This document shows, one piece after another, positions 11,601 to 24,082 of a stretch of DNA of 64,000 nucleotides. The DNA comes from Trichoplusia ni (Eukaryota > Arthropoda > Insecta > Lepidoptera > Noctuidae). The DNA lies in assembly GCF_003590095.1 (NCBI RefSeq), contig NC_039489.1, positions 806,001-870,000 on the forward strand, written 5' to 3'. The translations under genes were made by a program, and so were the position numbers. The number at the start of each line of letters is the position of its first letter. Position 1 is the stretch's first letter. The notes beneath the pieces were generated by a model, which saw only the letters and a list, made by a program, of their open reading frames with translations, searched no databases and had not been told where the DNA came from.

Positions 11601-12478
11601 TAGTCATTCGTTTTGGGTCATATTCCGGTAAATTGTAAAGATACCTTTGCCCAAAAATTACTTGGTTGAATCGGAAAATTCGTCTGCGGACTTAATATCA
11701 ACTGTTATTGTGGATATTCAAATTGAGAACGTATGCAAATTGAATAAGGTTTTGTTTTCTTTAATTTACTTTGCTAGTTCGTCATTATACAAAGGTCAAA
11801 CAGTAAAAGCTAACAAGCTTAGTGATAAGAGGGCCTACCTCGTATGAGAAAGACGTCGCGTATCACTGTGTTTTTAAAATTCCCAGAGTATCACTTTAAA
11901 TAGCACCTTGGAGGTAGTGAAAATGATGTGGTAAAATACTTTTTTCAACTAGCTCAGTGTATCTCACGGCACTGGCCCCTTCAAACTTCTCCGATTTTAT
12001 TTATCCTGGGCCACTAGGAACCGGCCCACAAGGTATGCAGTAAAATACTTGTTACAAAAATGATAATAACTGATTTTTTTTCTAGATATTTTTCTGTTAA
12101 CGTTTTGATTACCTAGTAAATAATACAGGTACACAATAACACTGTAATATAGAAGGAAAAATCTGATTAAAACCTCATCAATCTCTGGAGAAATATAGAA
12201 ACAAATATCTTGTGTACTGATTAATCCCCAGTGAGAAGCGAAATGCTGCAATCAAGTAAATTACTAAAGAGACAAGCATTTATTTTTAGAAATATAAAAC
12301 AGAAAACTGTATTCAGTTGTGTATGACTTGAGAGCTTTTTAATGTGCAACAGATGTGTTATAAACAGAACAAATGAAAGAAGCAACCACTTTAGCTCGAT
12401 TACTTTCCGAGTCTTGGAACTTGGAGCAAATGTTTGTGGTTCATACAAATATTTGCCAAATAAATTGGTATTGGAAAA
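8676..12478. other. Long unassigned stretch
   Basis: Nothing gene-like is seen. Bases 10213-10310 are more GC-rich and contain GCCTTTTGGGCACACTCCC and CGGCAGCAATGCCGATG. The minus frame there (CCRLGVCPKGTLNGNANPLSEVKASL) could be the end of an unrecognised mobile-element protein, but I cannot place it. The remaining frames under 100 codons show AT-rich, unstructured translations. Confidence 0.4.
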
Positions 12479-12553
12479 TTTAAGTGATGTAAGAGTAGTA
12501 CATCACTTAAACACCTAAAACTTAGTCTACTAGTTATTTTAAGTGATGTAAGG
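12479..12553 (+). repeat. Perfect stem-loop plus third copy of its arm
   Basis: TTTAAGTGATGTA (12479-12491) and TACATCACTTAAA (12499-12511) are 13-bp perfect arms around AGAGTAG. The arm sequence returns directly at 12538-12551 (TTTAAGTGATGTAAGG). It could be nested ends of a tiny inverted-repeat transposon. Confidence 0.7.
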
Positions 12554-12870
12554 AGACTGAAAATTACTGAATGATAAAGTTAATACTCACGTTACCAATA
12601 TGCTACGCTACGCTATAATAGGTCAATATCCGATCAATTAACATTATTAAAAGCTATCTTATCAGTATATAAAAGCCGATTTATAAACACATTTGTGCGG
12701 ATAATATCCGAACATAAAATTCGGGGCCCGTCCATAACATTCGATGACATATCCGTAATCGAATCTGAAACCAATATCACATCCCTAATATACAACCCGT
12801 CTAAATACAAGTTGTATGATACGTTTCACTGAAGTATATTAAGAGAATTTACTTGAGATTTTTATAAATA

Positions 12871-13130
12871 ACTAGCTGATGCCCGCGACTTCGTCCCTGT
12901 GGGTAGAAGATATAAGTTATGGTTTATACCTGCCCTGTTTTTTTTCATATTTTCCATTGTATCTTCGCTCCTATTTTGTCGCAGCGTGACGGTTTATAGC
13001 CTAAAGCCTTCCTCGATGAATGGTCTATTCAACACAAAAATATTTTTTCAATTTGGACCAGTAGTTCCTGAGATTAGCGCGTTCAAACAAACAAACAAAC
13101 AAACTCTTCAGCTTTATATATTAGTATAGA
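12871..13130 (-). mobile_element. Short non-autonomous Helitron (H2)
   Basis: A 260-bp minus-strand element from TCTATACTAATATATAAAGC to GGGCATCAGCTAGT. It is flanked by A before TC and T after CTAGT on its own strand, the canonical Helitron target. The 5' part carries a run of TTTG units. One base differs in the terminal GCAACAGC block (GCATCAGC). Confidence 0.9.
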
Positions 13131-13684
13131 TTTATTTATATTTGCAATAAATTATTGCATTTTAAACAGTTTTAATTAGCGGATAAACTTACTCGGTTTT
13201 ACGGAATGTGACTGCAATGGTAATTATTGTATCGTGTTTAATTATATTAAATGTGATACCAGAGTAATATTCATTATTGTCAAGGTTCATTGCAGATGGT
13301 TTCCTTATATGGGATTTACTGAGAATGCGGACGGAGGCGTGAGGGAAACTGATACTGATATTCTCTTTTAATAGAGCCAAAGAAGGTTCTTTAACCGAGT
13401 TCAAAAACCGAGGATCTCAAATCGTCTGTTTTTTTTTTATATTTGTTAGCTCAGAAATTCGGACTGGATGAACCGATTTTGTTAATTCTTTTTTTCATTT
13501 TACGTGAAATAGCAGTCATTTAGTCCCATAAAAATTGATCAGATCTAAAAAACAAAGAGTTTCTTCGCCTTACTTTAAACAGACAGAAACTTCTTGTGTC
13601 TACCTTTTTCGATGCTATCAGATTAAGAGTAGCCATAGCCCATCTCAGAGGGCCTAATGTCGACTCTTAAAGTAATATTATTGT

Positions 13685-13743
13685 AGTTGTGCAAGCTTAA
13701 CAGTGCACTACACTGTATAGAGCGGTGTCTCTTTTCCACAATT
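13685..13743 (-). repeat. HP hairpin repeat
   Basis: On the minus strand AATTGTGGAAAAGAGACACC pairs with the AAGCTTGCACAACT side around GCTCTATACAGTGTAG. Flanking ATAATATTACTTTAAGAG and AGGCCCTCTGAG blocks match those beside the copies at 51748 and 53158, showing that the family extends beyond the hairpin. Confidence 0.75.
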
Positions 13744-13937
13744 TCTCTTTAGCATTATAGTACCTACTTTGGAAGCTAGCGGTAAGGTTTCTCTGATTTC
13801 TAACCTTCGACTCATATACCGGGGTTGTAAACTTCCATGGGGAAACAGAGAAAAAAAATGTGTATAAAGTCTCACATTTCAGTCAACAGCAAAACAAAGA
13901 CGAGCGAAACCGCTCGAGGGTGCTAGTACATCATAAT

Positions 13938-13967
13938 AACGCGAAAGTCTTAAGAGACTTTCGCGTT
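13938..13967 (+). repeat. Perfect 13-bp stem-loop
   Basis: AACGCGAAAGTCT and AGACTTTCGCGTT flank a TAAG loop. Allowing one mismatch, the stem extends outward (TAAT/GTTA). It is strikingly GC-rich for this region. Its function is unknown; it may be a terminator-like or Helitron-type hairpin, or the centre of a foldback element. Confidence 0.85.
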
Positions 13968-14323
13968 GTTACCAGAAAATCATGTTTACACCTTATTAAA
14001 TAAAATATGAAGCGCCGATCGAATTTCCGAGAAAATACTCCGAGAAATTTCGACATAATGATGGAAATTTCACGCTTATTTTCTCGAAAGAGTAAGCAGT
14101 ACACTTCGATAACGTTAAAAGTTAGTAAGGAATCGATGGCCCGAGAAATTGTAATTAATTGAGCTCGATTTAATCTCCTATTGGGTACTAGGAATTATTT
14201 ACGAACTCCAGGATTGCCCTCAGGTATTTCAGACGACTAAATTAATAATACGTAGGTATTTAGTTTTGCCTTCCCTTAAAATATGAATACCGGTGGCCTA
14301 CCATCGCGTCGCACTATTATTGA

Positions 14324-14386
14324 AGTTGTGGATGGGGGCGTGATAGCGTACAATACGGCGTAGAGGCAAGACTCTTCCACAACTGC
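14324..14386 (+). repeat. HP hairpin repeat, diverged
   Basis: AGTTGTGGATGGGGGCGTGA ... GACTCTTCCACAACTG keeps both arm ends and overall spacing, with several changes in the middle. Confidence 0.6.
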
Positions 14387-14427
14387 AAACAAATTTATAA
14401 GCAACGGGTTTGGCTTGGTTGTCTGTT

Positions 14428-14539
14428 CTAAAATATGAATCAATCTTTGATCGACCGCAAAGAAAAAGATCATGTTTCTTAATCTAAAATACGAATCAAT
14501 CTTTGTTCGACAACTAAGAAAAAGAACATCATTTTTAAA
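14428..14539 (+). repeat. 56-bp tandem duplication
   Basis: Two head-to-tail units (14428-14483 and 14484-14539) each start CTAAAATAYGAATCAATCTT and contain GAAAAAGA(T/A)CAT. About a dozen differences separate them. A TTAAAATATGAAT block near 14276 may be a third partial unit. Confidence 0.8.
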
Positions 14540-15804
14540 TTTTCATCTTTGGCAAAAATGCGGTTTGCTTGATAATCTACCTTAAATAGAAAAATCTCAT
14601 CTATATTTGAATGGACTTTCTATCTAATTCAGTCTGAACACTCAGCTCGGTTCATATTTATCGACGAAAATATCGCATTCATAAAAATTTGTGACACGAC
14701 TCGAGAATTTTTCGCTCAGCATAGAGGATTGAATAAAAAGGTCAGTTAGAATTGTAAGCTTACACAAATTACAGGACTTATGGAAAACTTTTCTGGAATT
14801 TTGGTCTTTACTTTTGGGTTTTGCTACGTGCTCAGACCCTCTTGAAATTTTGGTAGACGGGTTCATATTTTACGACACCACGTTTCTATTTTTTATATTC
14901 ACACAGGAACTGGTTTGAGAAGTTTGCCCTTGTTACTTAAACAGATGTTACCTATAAATAATATTTTTGCAGAAAACTTCAAATGTACGGTGACATTCTT
15001 TTTTGATAAGTAACGTGACTTTGCCTTAGTAAATCCCGATATCAATAAATTAAATGTCTAAAAACCTAAGTTTGAAATATTGGAATCCATTATCGCTGAC
15101 CTGTACTAAATGTTGCGATATACTAAAACTTTCCCTGTACGGGCCTATATCCAGACATGGGATGTCTATTGACTATTTTAAACAGTATATTTTACGTTAA
15201 AGCCTTTAATATGAACAGCAAACAAAACACACAAGGATAAACTTTATTAAAATGTTAAACACACAAGCACCAACAGCCAACCTCTTTCGATCAAACCTCC
15301 TTACACTGAGTACCAAATAACAGTTCCAAAAGGAATCCAATAATCATAAAACGCTTCTGTATGAGACAATAACTACCTCCTTCCTATGAAAGTCGGTATA
15401 AAAACAAATGATACGGACGATTAGTTTAAGGCAATTCCGTAAAAGGGTGCTAACTATTGGTCTATAAGGCTTTATTGCGTGAAGGCTAAAAGGATACACG
15501 TTGGTACTTTCGTACTGGCTTCCCGTACATTCGTTTGTTGTTTATTTTTGTTACATGTAGCGGTTACAAGAGCAAGAACACTGCTAATGTTATGAACGGG
15601 GAAGGTTCTGGTTATGAATGGTGTGATGGTAATGGATGGAAAATGAGTGAAAGAAAATGAATGGAATTTCCTTTTTATTAATTTTATAGTTTTTCTTACT
15701 GTCCGTTAAAACGTTAAATAAATGTATGTTTATTATTCTTTCACGCAAAAAATATTGAACAAATTTAAATAAGATAATAATATGGCACTAATATATATTA
15801 AGAC
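14540..15804. other. No gene seen
   Basis: Unassigned AT-rich DNA. The 74-codon minus frame near 14642-14866 has no recognisable domain. Confidence 0.4.
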
Positions 15805-15918
15805 TACTTAATGTGTTTACAGAATACACGGTGATTTTTTAGTCGTCTTACAAAAGTATCAAAAGCAAAAAAAATACGGTGTTATAGTCTATACTATATT
15901 CTGTAAACACATAAAGTA
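15805..15918. mobile_element. Small MITE-like element, TA-flanked
   Basis: TA precedes CTTAATGTGTTTACAGAATA (15807-15826). Its inverted partner TATTCTGTAAACACATAAAG (15897-15916) is followed by TA. The 20-bp ends differ at one position. A ~110-bp internally coding-free element with terminal inverted repeats and TA on both sides fits a Tc1/mariner-type MITE. Confidence 0.75.
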
Positions 15919-16473
15919 CTTTTTATTCGATAGAAATAGGGTCATATTTTAAACCACTGGAACACACGCGGAAGAATTTAAAGTTCACTGCTATAAGGTT
16001 TCCAATTATAATATGATAAATAAATAAATGCGGACAACATCACATACATTGTTCTGAACCCAAAGTAAGTTGCTAAAGCACTTGTGTTATGGAATATGAA
16101 TTTATAGAAAAGACTAACCACATTCATAGTGAAAATAATATCTGAATACAAATTGAACTCTGACTTAGAAATAAAGCGAAAAAATATCAATAAATAGCTG
16201 AACATCAGATATTACCACAATATACATAAAATGCTAAATTAAAGCATTGCCCATTTCTTGAACACCACAACGATACGAACGCTCTCTGCAGATTGCTTGC
16301 ATTACAATTGCTAAGTTCTGAATACGATAGCACATTGCTTCACAAATTGTGCTCCTACGTATGTATATGAAGACTGGTTCAAAAGGTGGAACGTTTCATT
16401 GAGTAAACATGCTCTACATTTTCATTCGAATCATTGTTACAGTGAATGTTATTTGTTTATAATTTATATTTAA

Positions 16474-16727
16474 ACTAGTTGTTGCCCGCGACTTCGTGCC
16501 CGTGGGTAGAAGATATAAGTTATGATTTATACCTACCCTATTTTTTTCACATTTTCCTTTGTATCTTCGCTCCTATTAGTTGCAGCGTGATGGTTTATAG
16601 CCTTAAGCCTTCCTCGATGAATGGTCTATTCAACACAAAAATAATTTTTCAATTTGGACCAGTCGTTCCTGAGATTAGCGCGTTCAAACAAACAAACAAA
16701 CTCTTCAGCTTTATATATTAGGATAGA
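16474..16727 (-). mobile_element. Short non-autonomous Helitron (H3)
   Basis: Minus strand, TCTATCCTAATATATAAAGC to GCGGGCAACAACTAGT. A precedes TC and T follows CTAGT on the element strand. The interior matches H2 closely, including CAGCGTGATGGTTTATAGCC on plus, so H2 and H3 look like sister copies. Confidence 0.9.
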
Positions 16728-18884
16728 TTTATGTACTCAAACTATGCTGCTTAAACTATCTTTTAACTGCATAAAAATTCGGAATGTATATGTACTACTT
16801 TAAATTTAACTTAACGTCAATTCAAGTTTTGTTTTCTAGATTTGAGGTAGAGCAACATTGTAAAGTAATTTAAATTCTCCCCATAAATTCATAGAAATTA
16901 ACGATGTTAAAAATGCATGTTTATAGTTATGCTTTGACTCCCAAACGGCTTGACAGAATTTGAAAATGTTTGGAGTTGAAACCACTTAAAGATGGATATT
17001 TTTTTCACGCTATGCATTTAATACCGAACAACAAGCAAGCCCATCTGCAGTGCCTCATTGGACGGTGTTTATAGAGTTAGTTCGGTAGACAAATATCGGT
17101 TTATTGCGTCCTGAGATTATCTCTTCAATATCACAAACTCACTACTTAAACTGCATAATAATAGTACAAGTAAATTAAAAAAAAACATTATTTATTTTAG
17201 TCTAAATTTAGCAAACACTAACAGTCTATGCGTAATACTTTAATTATTTATACTACGGATCCAGTTTAAAGACTATTCGACCTTACTTTGACCCTAGCAA
17301 CGACAGTTGAGTATAAAAATAAATTGTTTACACACTACTCTAACTTTTCGTATGTTTAGGTCCATTAACATTATTATAAAGCCCGCTACGTATTTATTTA
17401 TTAGACCTTAAACTAGCTCAATAATGGTATGTCAGACTGACGCTGAGCGGCAATGGGTTACTGACTAGTTTCGGATACAACCGAAATTCTTCACTTCTTA
17501 ATTGACCAATTTGTGATCTCAATAAATATGGTTAGGAAACGGTTAATCATATGATTATGAATCGGTCCCACTAAAGTTACTAAAAATATCAAAAACAAAT
17601 TCAGAAATGAGAAATTATCCATCGATGCTCCCTTCATTATTTCCCCTAAGTGCTGAGGGTTTTGAGCCTCCGTCTTTGCAGCGACCTGTTCCTTTATTTT
17701 TGTCCTATTTTTGTCTTCATGAAGCTCGTCATGAACCGTGGTGTTTAACATAGAGCGGACTTGATCCGACCTGAGTGGGCTACGATATCTCGGTTGAAAT
17801 GTTTAAAAAACTTAAGTTCTACGGCAGGCAACAAGATGGTTAGAGCTAGCAATATTAATTTAAAAACTACTTGTAAAAAAAGCGGTCAAAGATAAAATAA
17901 AAGAAACTATTCGTCCAAAGTGCATCACCTTACAAGTAAATAAGCATTTTTATACTTCCAACATAATATTTAATGATGGCAAATTAGAGGCGAAACTTCG
18001 ACATTGACTATATATAAGTGCATGTGTACTCTTTGACATTGCTTTCAAGGTCAACATTTCGCAATAGGTATTTTCCCTCTCGTTTGTAAAAATATTATTT
18101 GCTTACCATTTAAAAGGAATAAATTCACTTTTTTTTTTGTTTTAGGATTCATTTAATTTTATTCGTTTTTAGATTAACTAGGAAAGCATGGTAAGAAAAA
18201 CAGATTTTCAAATATTTAAATCTGAGCCTCTAAAAAATGTTAGTGCATATTAGAAAAGAAAACTTTGAATGAACAAAAATTACGAGACTTTCATTTTTTA
18301 CTTCGGTACATTTGAGTGTCTCCTGAGCATTCCAGTTCTTAGAATCAACAGTAACTTGTGGATAGGCACTGCTTTCGACAGCCAATACAACAAGCATGGT
18401 GATTAATGCTAGCTTCTTTCTTATTAGAAGTTTTTAACCATGACTAAAACACATACAGCATTCGCATTTATTCACATTTAAAACAATCAAGGAAAAAAAT
18501 ACTCAGTATTTTAATTGAAACTAAACGTATAATGGACTTTGCCAACAAAAATGGTGATTACAATATGGTAATATTACACAACATACACCGGTTAACCTTC
18601 AAGATAAAAATAACACATTATTTAACTTGTCTTGTAAATCTTTCTTTCCTAATATAGACGGCGAAATAATATACATATGAATTGAAATAACTACATGTTT
18701 TATTTGAATTATTATTCAAGAAGCGTTTCTAATTTTATGTTATATTTTATGTTCGTAAGAATAATTAGAGTCGGCGCTCGATGGCAACGATATAGTTGTC
18801 AGATAGTTTTGCAACTGTTCTCCAACTAAAGAGATGCTCTTTTGTCTTCTATGATGATTTAAGATGGCGGATCAAAACGGTTGG
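16728..18884. other. Unassigned, with one weak FB-A trace
   Basis: About 17445-17484 holds GACTAGTTTCGGATACAACC, an inverted FB-A loop/arm trace. An 86-codon minus frame follows at 17491-17751, which I do not accept as a gene. Otherwise only AT-rich sequence is visible. Confidence 0.4.
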
Positions 18885-19085
18885 GTTTTAGTTGAAAGAC
18901 GATATCAAAATCAACGTCAAAATCCATTTATTCAAAATAGGCTACAAAGTAGCACTTATTGAATGTCAAAATATACAGACAGCTCCCCGTATCGCCCACC
19001 CTTCACCGCTTCCTAGTTGCTCTAGCTGTGAAGAAGAAACGGCGCAACAAACTCCACATCATAGCACGCTGTCGCTTTTTTACAT
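18885..19085 (-). mobile_element. LINE 3'-UTR relic
   Basis: On minus: GTTGCGCCGTTTCTTCTTC, AGCGGTGAAGGG, then AATAAGTGCTACTTTGTAGC, CCTATTTTGAATAAATGG and a TTTTGA-unit tail (GATTTTGACGTTGATTTTG). From general knowledge this is the 3' end of a lepidopteran non-LTR family with (TTTTGA)n tails. The 74-codon plus frame here is a shadow of it. Confidence 0.65.
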
Positions 19086-19429
19086 AAATATATTTACATC
19101 TAAATCTACTGTTTGACAAATATTTAGTGCCAGTGAGCGCTTGATTTAGTTATTATTCTTAACCAAGTATAAAGGTTATGCTATTTGTATAGTATCTAAA
19201 GTTTTCAACTTGATAGAAAATTATCATCGGTCTAAATAACTGTTACCTTAGTAACAATTGTAATCAAACTGCGTGTAGATGGAATACAAATCTGTGTACC
19301 GTAGTTTTTGTTATACTATTATACGAAAAATTGCGGTTTGAATTTAAGAAGATTTCTCACGCATGATAATAATCAATGATTGTATTTAGATAAGCAACAA
19401 TGAAGAAACTGTTAATAAAAACTAGTTTT

Positions 19430-19476
19430 TTAGGTTCCGTACCCAATGGAAAACGGTATTCCATTACTAAAAACTT
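19430..19476 (-). repeat. Rep-G 3'-end fragment
   Basis: TAGGTTCCGTACCCAATGG ... ATTCCATTACT on plus is the inverted Rep-G 3' end (consensus ...CCGTTTTTACCCTTTGGGTACGGAACC on the other strand), as at 32064. Confidence 0.6.
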
Positions 19477-22132
19477 GCTTTAAGAAGCCTTAGTTGGGTC
19501 TAGTAGAAATAAAAATAAATATTTTGATTTTAATAATGACAAAAAGATTTTAAAAACTAACCGGAGGGTCAACTAGATCTAGCTATTTAACGTGTCTCAA
19601 GAACATGTTCTAGCTTGCTGGGAAAAAAAAAATTGATTTCATCAGTATCGTAAAGTCCCACACGATCAGAATCGCGACCAAGACTGATACAAAAACCAAA
19701 CAACTGATCAAGCAATAAAAACATAACTTGATTTGTCATCACTAGTTAGCAATTCACATCCCAGGCAGAGGGCAGTCAATCAAAAATCTATTTTAATATA
19801 CACAAGCGACATATGACGTCACTTATCTATTTCTGGTTGAACACATTCATCAGCAGACTAATTATAGCACAGATTTAAACAAGAAACGCCTTGGTTAACG
19901 TTGCAATAAGGAAGTAGTGTGTGTCGTGTGTGGTTGTCGACGCATGGCATTGGAAACGCTTTTGTGAGCGGTTGTTGTTCTTTAATCAAAATCATTGATA
20001 ATGTTGTTTTTGTGTGACGTTTGGAAGGCGGATTAGAATATAAAGAATTGTTTTATTTATTATCAGTTAGGCGTGCGTCTCGTCAACTTATCAGCTCATG
20101 ACTATGGACTCTTGTTTGGACCGAACTTAGACGATCCCAAAAAAAAACGTTATTAATCTGTTCTGATAAATGAATTCCATTTATATTTTTACTGAAGAGT
20201 TTGTCATTACATTGCATTTTTTACTCTAGAAGAGTAAGTAGTTTCAAAAATAAAGTAAAATAAAATAACAACCATAATAAACAGACAACTAGATTTTTCT
20301 ACGGAACTAGAATCCAAAACTAGACTAAGCATTCTTATCATTACCTACTTTCCGATAATTTCTTTTTCAAATACTTCGTATAACAGTTTTACGCCATTAC
20401 TTGGCCTAACAAAAACCATGAAAAATTCTCATACTGATTTCTTTACGAAATTTTGCTTTCCCATTTTTGCAAATATTAAATACTTGAAATTTGTATATAC
20501 TCTTGAATAGAAACAAGTCCGTCACCCACGATTGATCTCACATTCATGAACGATTTATACCTATAAGCAAAGTATTAGTCACAGTAACGACGTTCACAAC
20601 GTATTATTATGAATTATATGCTCTAAAGTATGAATAATAATACTATTTGTATGATACTACACAGGCAAGGCTGTCTCATTCTCATAACTTATTCATCTTT
20701 TGCGAGAATATAATAGAACACCTTTGTCTTGTGTTCACATTCAGTTCATATTTATAAGCGCTGCTCTTTAAGTCCAACAATAAACACGAGAAAACAAAAA
20801 ATGCATGTTTTTTTGTTTGTCCGCGCATAACTTTGGACGTAATTATCCGATTTTGAAAAATCTTCTTGTTTTCGACGGATTATTTTTTGAAGATTATTTA
20901 TTAGTGCATACTGGACTATTAAATTACCTGTTGGCGGCAGGTCCATCTACTATAAATCGAAAATGATCCCATGGTAACATAAATAAAATCGGAATAAAAA
21001 CTATCATATTATATGTGTTAATCCTAGTCGATCTATATGTATAGTGAAAGAGGAACAAACATCCACACATACAAATCATGCGTTTATACTATTTTACTAG
21101 TAAGATAGAGCAAAGTCATGGTTATTGTCTATAAATTATAAAATCACGTTTACAATTTCAAGACAGTAATTATGATTGTAAAAATTCAATTGATGTATTG
21201 TGTCATCATAGGGTCTGTGACACTTTATTAGACCTTAACAGGGTTGTCAAAACGGATGTCTGTATAAGGATTCTCTATATCAAATTGAATGTTTGTATGT
21301 ATGATGCATTGTTCCGATTGCCCAGATAGGCTGTTTAATATCATTGTGTAATCTTGTCGAATATCTGTCTATTGTTATTAGAGCCTATTAAAGTGACATT
21401 AATTGAACATTAAATATAATTAATTGGTGATTGATTTGATTATGTTTTTTTTTAATTAATTATATTGAAGGGATTTCAAACGTGTTAATTAAGAAATAAT
21501 GTGAAGTGTTATGTAGTACCAAACGTTTAAGTAAAAATTTTGTTCCGACTTCTTTTTCCAAACTTAGGAAAATTCTAGGATTTGCATAGAAGAAAAATAT
21601 TCCACAAGCAGTCATGAATTTCAGTTAGTATGAAAGCACTTTCATTACAAAATAGAGTTTATCATTACAACGAACGGTCCGGTTTCGGTTTTCAGCCTTT
21701 GTTTAAGTGAGCTTTAACGTCGGTTTAAGCGACAACCTTTACCACGCTGACCCTAAACTTTTTTAATATCGGCGTGGTCCTCCTAGCTACCGTCTGGACT
21801 ATTCGATATCCGTTACTCGTTTGTCTTCAAGCTTGGCTTCAAGTACAAGCTAACATTGACCACTAAGAAATACTCGCAATCAATATTATCTATTTTTGAG
21901 TAGATGCTGGTACTTATTAAATTTAATTTCTAAGACCTGCTTAATGAACTCTCGTTTTAGGCATTATTTCATGGATGCGAAAATTTAATAAACTTTGAAA
22001 ATCACATACATAAACAATATGCAGATTGAGCAATAAAGCTTTTGCCACCACGAATTTAGTGCCCGAACATTAACTAACCCCACTACGCGTCATTAAAAAG
22101 ACCCACCATCCTCTCCGAAAATATAATTATTA
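19477..22132. other. Mostly unassigned; degenerate FB-A at 20070-20138
   Basis: Bases 20070-20138 keep the order CGTGCGTCT, CTCATGACTATGGACTC, GGACCGAACTTAGACGATCC, a decayed FB-A loop and right arm. The rest shows no gene. Confidence 0.4.
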
Positions 22133-22240
22133 CAGTTGTGGAAAAAAGATGCCGCTCTACGTCCTATATTGCACTATCTCGCTTCCACACTACAATAATT
22201 TGCTTCAAGACTTAATGGTAGGTGATGTCGTCAACCTGCC
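22133..22240 (+). repeat. HP hairpin repeat with right flank
   Basis: CAGTTGTGGAAAAAAGATGC pairs with ATCTCGCTTCCACACT around CGCTCTACGTCCTATATTGC. The right flank CAATAATTTGCTTCAAGAC then TTAATGGTAGGTG corresponds to the flank beside the 51748 copy (CAATGAAATTACTTTAAGAC then CTGATGGCAGG). This is one of the clearest copies. Confidence 0.8.
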
Positions 22241-22299
22241 GAGCAGGATCATCTGAAAGGGTTACCACTACCTGGTACACAAATGGCACAAGAGCAAAC

Positions 22300-22385
22300 A
22301 TAGGTGGGTTTAAGTCTGATAGTCCCTTCCGCCCAAGCCAAAGCGTTAGGAGTCATTTGAAGATTTCCCATCCAGTAAAAATGGT
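22300..22385 (+). repeat. Possible interspersed repeat fragment
   Basis: AGCGTTAGGAGTCATTTGAA then GATTTCCCATCCAG resembles a familiar lepidopteran 'GGAGTCATTGGATGATT' repeat. The 72-codon frame across it mixes HP flank and this fragment and is not a gene. Confidence 0.3.
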
Positions 22386-24082
22386 ATTGAAAAATAACGC
22401 GACACCAATCTTACCATCACTTGAGAAGTTTGCTTCTTAAGTCATAAAACAATATTATAACTTAACATTTTAAAACCCTCTTAAAAGTCTGTCAAGTCGC
22501 ACAGCCACATTATACTTTAAAATCACAGCCAGTGTAGGAGTTAAAGAGGCGACGTAAAGTTGAGTACCATTTTAGTATTCGGTCATAAGTCACACGTTTA
22601 CGCAGACTCTACTTTGCATTTCATAGCACAATTTAGGAGGAGGGCAATAGAAAATACATTTTTATTTTGTGAAAGCACTTAAATTATAATTGTTTATGTT
22701 GGCTGTACATAGCTTTTATATAGACTTTTTATAGACTCTTTAATTTAGTTATGTCAGTGGATGCTAGTAATTGGTTGTTACATAGATAAGTTTCATAACT
22801 ATTTGAAATTTTTTAAACTTCAATGTCAATTTAGGGTACTGCTTCAAAAAGTAATGCTTTTCTAGATAATAAAAATAAAAAATATTTCTGGTTTGGCTAA
22901 TTTTTACGTACGGGAATAGTATTTCATTATTAACATAGAACTAGTAGGCTCGAACGCCCCAAAGTATTTTCGAAGTTACAAAGTAATTATTGCTTGTTGT
23001 CGCGGTCATAAAAAAACGGTGAAAAAAAACATTAAACGACTTTTAACGGACTTGACAACTTTTAAGTATTTGAAACTAGGTTTACATCAACCATACGATA
23101 AGCAAATAATGGATTAAAAATTTAACATTTCAAACTCTACATTATATTTCAACTTTAATCTTTTGTCAGGCGAAACGTCCGCGTCGAGTGAATCCAGAGC
23201 ACTGCTAGTGACTTTAGAATTCAATGGAAAGGACCGAGCTTCATAGGTTGAAATCCAAATGACGTTATCCGGAAGTTTGCAAAATTTAAGCATGGTCGTG
23301 ACATTCCAAGTATATATTTTACTAGTAAGTTCTTTTTATCAGAACGTAGAATATTTAAAAAAAGACTAATGGACATTGAAAACGAAAAAATTTAAATGGA
23401 TGACATGATTGGCTAACTGCGTGTTGGTGGTCAGATTACAAATTTTAGAAATCTAGTCTTACTCTAATTGATTATTTTCCTTATCATTTGGCAGTGGCAT
23501 CTAAGAACAATATAAAATCAGTTTGAGAAAAAAATCTCTTACATTAGGGATCGAATCTGCAGCCAAGCGCATAATAATCCATACACAGAATCGCAAGTCC
23601 AGCCCACATCAAAAAATAAATCAACTCACATCAATAAACAAACATCTGGCTACTCAGAAACAGAACTATTTTCGATCACTCATTAGCATTTCTATTCGCT
23701 AGTAACTATACAATAGGTGGTATAAAAAACAAGGCATACCAAATTGTTGTTATTTGTCAACTTGCCAACAACATTCTCAATTTTGCATGACTATTGTAAT
23801 CTCATGTACGGCGAACGACCACGTGGGCTTATCACACTAACACTAGGTTATTTTTTTATATATTTGTTCAAAACGACTCATACGAAAAATTGTTTGATTC
23901 CTCCGAAACCAGCACAACTGGGATTGTTGGTGTGCGAGGTCACGTCAGAGTGACGGTGTCTACAGGCGGCTCAAACACAGACGACCCTGTTGTACCCTAC
24001 TAAATGAATATAAGATATTTAAAATTAAATTCAAAAACAGGTTTGAAAATTAGCTCCATGATAAGGGTTGGATAAATTAATC
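22386..24082. other. No gene seen
   Basis: Unassigned AT-rich DNA. Confidence 0.4.

Noticed and set aside
12899..13129. 76-, 80- and 69-codon frames with shared SLKPSSMNGLFNTKIFFQF-like peptide at 12.9, 16.5 and 40.5 kb
   Set aside because: Peptide similarity comes from homologous Helitron DNA (H2, H3, H4), read on the strand opposite to the element. No sign of selection for coding.
17491..17751. 86-codon minus frame with a polar N-terminal half and a hydrophobic C-terminal half
   Set aside because: The frame stays open upstream for 17 more codons into an FB-A-like or unplaced region. There is no recognisable domain, no splice context and no second copy; length is within chance for 64 kb of AT-rich DNA.
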